Positions 7,289 to 10,089 of a stretch of DNA of 10,089 nucleotides are shown one piece after another. The notes under the pieces were generated by a model. That model was given only the letters and a program-made list of their open reading frames with translations. It did not search any database and had not been told where the DNA came from. The stretch is from VFKE01 sp031400955. Its GTDB lineage: Bacteria > Verrucomicrobiota > Verrucomicrobiia > Verrucomicrobiales > Verrucomicrobiaceae. The position numbers and the translations under genes were made by a program. The stretch's first letter is position 1, and each line of letters begins with the position of its first letter. The DNA lies in contig JANNQW010000356.1 of the NCBI GenBank assembly GCA_031400955.1, positions 1 through 10,089 on the forward strand, given 5' to 3'.

Positions 7289-8380
7289 GTGATTCCGGAT
7301 TTTTCTGAACGTATTCTTTGGATTTTCGGCTTGCCTGGTTCTGGCAAGACGACCGCTGCCATTGCGCTTCGGGATCTCTTGCGCGCAGAGGGCTGGACTG
7401 CACTGATGCTGGATGAGGGGACACTGAACGCGTGTTTCGTCTCACGTCGTGAAACATTGGAAGTCGATCTCCTCTCCGAAGTCCGACATACAGCGGAACT
7501 TGCGAAGGCGCTGTCTGATCAAGGAGCCATAGTCATTGTGTCGCTGCCGACAAGAATGGAACAACAGCGGCTGCTTGCCCGTGAAATTCTTGGCGATAGC
7601 CTGTTCCTGATTCAGTTGAACTGCACTCGCACGCTGCGCGATGTGCGCGCGATATCGAGCGGGCCGCTTCCGGAAGATGGTTTATTTGAAACGTCAGAGT
7701 TCGGCTCGCATATGATTTCGACAGATAAAATTTCAGGATTGCAGACCGCTCAACTTATTTTGAAGCTGCTTCGCCTGCGGCAGGAACACCCGGCACGTGT
7801 GGGCGCTTCGTTTGTGGATAAGCCTGTTTTGCGGCGTATTTTTCCACGGGATCAAACAGCGCAAGGGGTTTCTCAGGTCGGCGGGGCGACGGTTCAACCA
7901 TTGGAAACACAATCGGGCCATGCACCTGTTGAAAAGAGCAGGGCCGCTCATGGGCGGCATGTGTTGCCAGTCGGCGTTAGCATGAAGATTTCTCAGGAGG
8001 TTGGGGAAAACCAGACCCACGGCCAGGTTCACCGCGATGATCAGGGTCAACCACATCAAGTTGCGCCGCCGAGAGAGGCTGCGTCAAAGACCTGGCGGGG
8101 GACGCTGGAGACGGGTGTAACTAAAGATTCTGAGGCGACAGGGGCTGGGGCTACTTTCGGCGCGCAGGGCAAGGGGCGGGCGGACCGCCATCGGTCGAGG
8201 CGGTTTGTAGAAAATCAGGAACTCGTCTGGTCGCCATCGTTGTTGATCATCATAACGATTTGCACGGGTATCGTCATCGCTTTGTTTATCTGGGTAATCG
8301 ATGCCAGCGTTAAAAAGAAAGGTGACAAGGAACGGCTCCTTGAGGGTAACGCGCCTAGCGCTGAAGTGAAAGCGAAGTAG
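7289..8380 (+). CDS. APS-kinase-like P-loop protein with C-terminal membrane anchor
   Basis: Residues 9-165 (GTG 7289 as 1, 363 residues) resemble CysC adenylylsulfate kinase: Walker A GLPGSGKT (14-21), a strand LMLDEGTLN where CysC has LDGDNVR, EVRHTAELAKALSDQGAIVIVSLPTR (written here as two parts: helix to about 76, strand at 80-86), and the terminal helix QTAQLILKLLRL. The APS-binding DGDxxR motif and the KGLYKKA lid are not conserved, so the substrate is uncertain. Then follow about 145 polar, Gly/Gln/Arg-rich residues (168-312), a single membrane helix (317-337, LLIIITICTGIVIALFIWVI) and a basic tail. CysC proteins normally end after the kinase fold, so the extension is unusual. No cysD or cysN is nearby. 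The frame is also open upstream to a TTG at 7250; I prefer GTG 7289 because the fold starts just after it. Neither start has a Shine-Dalgarno. The kinase half is secure; the coding status of 7800-8200 is less so. Confidence 0.7.
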   Translation: MIPDFSERILWIFGLPGSGKTTAAIALRDLLRAEGWTALMLDEGTLNACFVSRRETLEVDLLSEVRHTAELAKALSDQGAIVIVSLPTRMEQQRLLAREILGDSLFLIQLNCTRTLRDVRAISSGPLPEDGLFETSEFGSHMISTDKISGLQTAQLILKLLRLRQEHPARVGASFVDKPVLRRIFPRDQTAQGVSQVGGATVQPLETQSGHAPVEKSRAAHGRHVLPVGVSMKISQEVGENQTHGQVHRDDQGQPHQVAPPREAASKTWRGTLETGVTKDSEATGAGATFGAQGKGRADRHRSRRFVENQELVWSPSLLIIITICTGIVIALFIWVIDASVKKKGDKERLLEGNAPSAEVKAK

Positions 8381-8564
8381 ACTCATGCTCCTGTCCATTT
8401 GAAGCCATGACAAAATAAGGGGTGAGGTTGGTCGGTGACGACCTTCAAGGGACAAGAGTTGCCAACTATTAACCGTGCAGTTTAAAGCCGCGGTTCCATA
8501 TTAAAAACTGCTGTGGATACGGAGGATTCGGATTGATGGACGGTTAACAGAGCAGAGGTTGCGC
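8381..8564. other. intergenic gap between convergent genes
   Basis: The 184 bases between the plus-strand kinase-like gene and the minus-strand ATPase hold no convincing gene. I note an 8-base inverted repeat, TTAACCGT (8469-8476) and ACGGTTAA (8540-8547), and a short GGTCG-GTGA-CGACC hairpin near 8428-8445. Neither is followed by a T-run, so I do not call a terminator. Confidence 0.4.
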
Positions 8565-9434
8565 TCACCCCATTGCGTCGATTGACGCATAATCAATTGC
8601 CCGCAGGCGGTGCTGTTTTACACCCAGTCGCGGGACGCACTCGATCAATGCCTGCGTGTAAGGATGCTTTGGATTGCTGAGCACTTCTTCCGTGGTGCCG
8701 GTCTCGACTATGCTTCCGCGGAACATGACGGCCACTTTGTCGGCGATGCCGCGAATGATGGCGAAGTTATGGGTGATCAATATCACACTCATGCCAAGGC
8801 TGGATCTCAGTTCCGCCAGCAGATCGATGATCTGCTTTTGTATGGTGACGTCGAGCGCAGTCGTGGGCTCGTCAGCAATGAGCAGCGCCGGTTCACAACA
8901 GAGCGCCATGGCGATCATCACGCGCTGTTGCATGCCGCCGCTGAGTTCATGAGGATACGCGCGGAGCCGCTTCTCCGGCTCCACGATGCCCACTTTGCTG
9001 AGCCACTTCACGATCTCGGCGTTGATATCTTTGACTTCGGGCCGGTGCAATCGCAGTGCTTCCGCCATCTGCGTGCGCACGGTCAGGACCGGATTCAACG
9101 ATGTGGCCGGTTCCTGAAAAACGTAGGCGACTTCTTTGCCGCGAAGCTTTCGCAGATCTCGTGGCGACAGCTTCAGCACATCGCGCCCGCCGACCATGAA
9201 CTCGCTGGCGGTGATGGTGGCGGGTGGCTCTGGCAGCAAGCGGGCGAAGGAAAGGGCAGTGACGCTCTTGCCGCTGCCGCTCTCACCCACGATGGCCATG
9301 CTCTGCCCTGGTTCCAGATCGATGTCGATCCCCTTCACGGCCTCCAGCGGTTCCGCGCCGTGCCGGCGAAACGAAATGCGCAGGTTGCGAATTTTTAGCA
9401 GAGCTTGTTTTTTTGGTTCGGTGGAATCCGTCAT
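8565..9434 (-). CDS. ABC transporter ATP-binding protein, Opp/Dpp (peptide/nickel) type
   Basis: The ATPase subunit of a peptide-type importer, sitting on the cytoplasmic face of the permease pair. Numbering from the ATG at 9434 (289 residues): Walker A GESGSGKS (50-57), Q-loop YVFQEPATSLNP (Q107), ABC signature LSGGMQQRV (164-172), Walker B LLIADEPTTALD (E189 catalytic) and the H-loop H222 in ITHN. HPYTQALIECVPRL marks the OppD/DppD branch. The frame is open upstream to 9512, but the start at 9434 makes an ATGA overlap with the permease stop and fits the family N-terminus. The protein ends soon after HRLRAI and lacks the Pro-rich, Cys-containing tail (FxPRC) common in OppD/DppD, so it is shorter than usual. 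Since its upstream permease gene is broken, expression and function are doubtful. Confidence 0.9.
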   Translation of the reverse strand: MTDSTEPKKQALLKIRNLRISFRRHGAEPLEAVKGIDIDLEPGQSMAIVGESGSGKSVTALSFARLLPEPPATITASEFMVGGRDVLKLSPRDLRKLRGKEVAYVFQEPATSLNPVLTVRTQMAEALRLHRPEVKDINAEIVKWLSKVGIVEPEKRLRAYPHELSGGMQQRVMIAMALCCEPALLIADEPTTALDVTIQKQIIDLLAELRSSLGMSVILITHNFAIIRGIADKVAVMFRGSIVETGTTEEVLSNPKHPYTQALIECVPRLGVKQHRLRAIDYASIDAMG

Positions 9435-9760
9435 CGGTCGAAGGGAGTGTTTCGGGGTGGAAGCTGCAATTTGCCTGATGCTCGACTGAGCAGGCGGAAA
9501 CTCAAGCTCCAAAGCGCCAGCATCAAAGCGGGGGCCAGCGCGGGTATGGGGTCATCCAATTTCCGATCCGCAGGCAGACGCATCTGAGCGCCCCAAGTGC
9601 TCATGGCCGAGGCGGAATAGAAATCCAGCAGGCAGAACATTCTCATGAACATGGTGGCATAGCGCAGCGCCAGTTCAGGAAACGAGGGCAACGCCCCAGG
9701 CAAAACGTGATGTAACCAGACTCCCATCATATTCTGGCCAAGCGCCGCCAGCGAGGCTGC
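9431..9760 (-). pseudogene. C-terminal remnant of a DppC/OppC-type permease gene
   Basis: The minus frame ending at 9431 (TGA overlapping the ATPase ATG) carries the end of a binding-protein-dependent permease. It has the EAA-loop remainder ALGQNMMGVW-LHHVLPGALP with the G-x11-LP spacing, then the helix-rich part with STWGAQM and PALAPALMLALWSLSF. Going upstream, homology stops at about 9745-9765. The frame stays open beyond, but the residues become Ser/Pro/Arg-rich, with no membrane segments, because that DNA codes for a transposase fragment on the other strand. Two thirds or more of a normal permease of about 300 residues is absent, so it cannot work as a channel subunit. The exact break is uncertain by some 20 bases. 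Confidence 0.65.
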
Positions 9761-9761
9761 G

Positions 9762-10089
9762 CTGCGCAGCGGGTGGTATTTGGGCGACGAAGAATTTCTC
9801 GACCGCCTGCTGGAATTCGCCGACATAGCCATGAAGCGGCTGAGACGAGAAAGTGTTATCGGTCCTGTGCCACGGGCGCATGATAAGAAGGAGGCTGCGG
9901 AGCTGGCCGAGCGGTGCTGAGGCGGTGGGATTGCCGCAGGAGGAGGCGCGACTGCGCAAAAATCAAGGTGAGTGACAGGCGCAACGCGCTAGTGGCGCAT
10001 ATGCTGCGGGAGCGCACCGTGGTGGGTGTTCGGTGGATTGCGCAACGGCTGGGCATGGGCTATGCTGGCGGAGTCGGACGCCTTGCCGG
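9762..10089 (+). pseudogene. REP-associated tyrosine transposase (RAYT) fragment, frameshifted and truncated
   Basis: Three consecutive plus frames together read like the C-terminal part of a RAYT (IS200/IS605-related Y1 transposase family). Frame A (9762-9914): LRSGWYLGDEEFLDRLLEFA, then PRAHDKKEAAELAER. Frame B (about 9916-9969): AEAVGLPQEEARLRKNQ. Frame C (about 9971 to the window end): SDRRNALVAHMLRERT, then WIAQRLGMG, the helix-turn-helix-like motif usual near RAYT C-termini. Two frameshifts, near 9914-9920 and 9964-9972, are needed to join them; the in-frame TGAs at 9918 and 9973 are then bypassed. The HUH and catalytic Tyr region would lie before 9762, where the permease remnant sits instead, so the 5' part is lost. 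I recognise this by motif pattern only. Confidence 0.6.

Noticed and set aside
8610..9398. 262-codon plus-strand open frame
   Set aside because: It is antisense to the ABC ATPase, whose Walker A, signature and Walker B motifs are unmistakable on the minus strand.
9675..9959. 94-codon minus-strand frame considered as the missing upstream part of the permease after a frameshift
   Set aside because: It has no membrane segments, and the same DNA on the plus strand reads as RAYT across more than 100 residues. I keep it only as the alternative that would refute the breakpoint.
9918..9975. TGA codons at 9918 and 9973 as possible selenocysteine or recoding sites
   Set aside because: Both disappear when the two frameshifts of the RAYT fragment are taken into account, and no recoding hairpin is evident.
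1..10089. CRISPR array, riboswitch, rRNA or complete insertion sequence
   Set aside because: I found no regularly spaced repeats, no recognisable aptamer or rRNA sequence, and no element with terminal repeats around an intact transposase.

Overview
The window is about 10.1 kb of moderately GC-rich bacterial DNA. Shine-Dalgarno sequences are weak or absent before most starts. No marker gene fixes the taxon. The mix of a SUMF1-type chimera, a TPR membrane protein, an exported beta-rich protein and a REP-associated transposase remnant fits a Verrucomicrobiota-type (PVC) chromosome. That placement is inference.

Layout, left to right. Positions 113-1255 (+) encode a complete cysteine desulfurase. 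A near-consensus sigma70-type promoter (1301-1329) then drives a tight two-gene unit. The first gene (1347-2405) encodes a one-helix membrane protein with TPR repeats. The second (2417-4411) encodes a 664-residue chimera: degenerate receiver, pseudokinase, transmembrane helix and SUMF1-like exported domain. An exported beta-rich protein follows (4480-5376). Three bases after its stop, on the other strand, lie two tandem tRNA-Gln genes (CTG 5380-5453, TTG 5498-5571) with a plausible promoter of their own. Upstream of them, also on the minus strand, is cofactor-independent phosphoglycerate mutase gpmI (5636-7186). Divergent from gpmI is an APS-kinase-like P-loop protein (7289-8380) with a long polar extension and a C-terminal membrane helix. 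The right end (minus strand) holds an Opp/Dpp-type ATPase (8565-9434) that overlaps by ATGA with the C-terminal piece of its permease gene (9431 to about 9760). There the permease stops abruptly against a plus-strand, frameshifted fragment of a REP-associated tyrosine transposase (RAYT) that runs off the window.

How the genes relate. The 1347-4411 pair looks like an inner-membrane scaffold: every catalytic position of the receiver and kinase folds that I can align is changed, so binding rather than phosphotransfer is the likely role. The gene at 4480 may supply an exported partner. The desulfurase, gpmI and tRNA genes are housekeeping. The transporter end is genomic debris: permease and transposase have both lost their 5' parts at the same joint.

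Most worth a second look: (1) the pseudo-receiver/pseudokinase/TM/SUMF1 chimera with its TPR partner; (2) the membrane-anchored APS-kinase-like protein, whose C-terminal half is open on both strands; (3) the permease/RAYT breakpoint.
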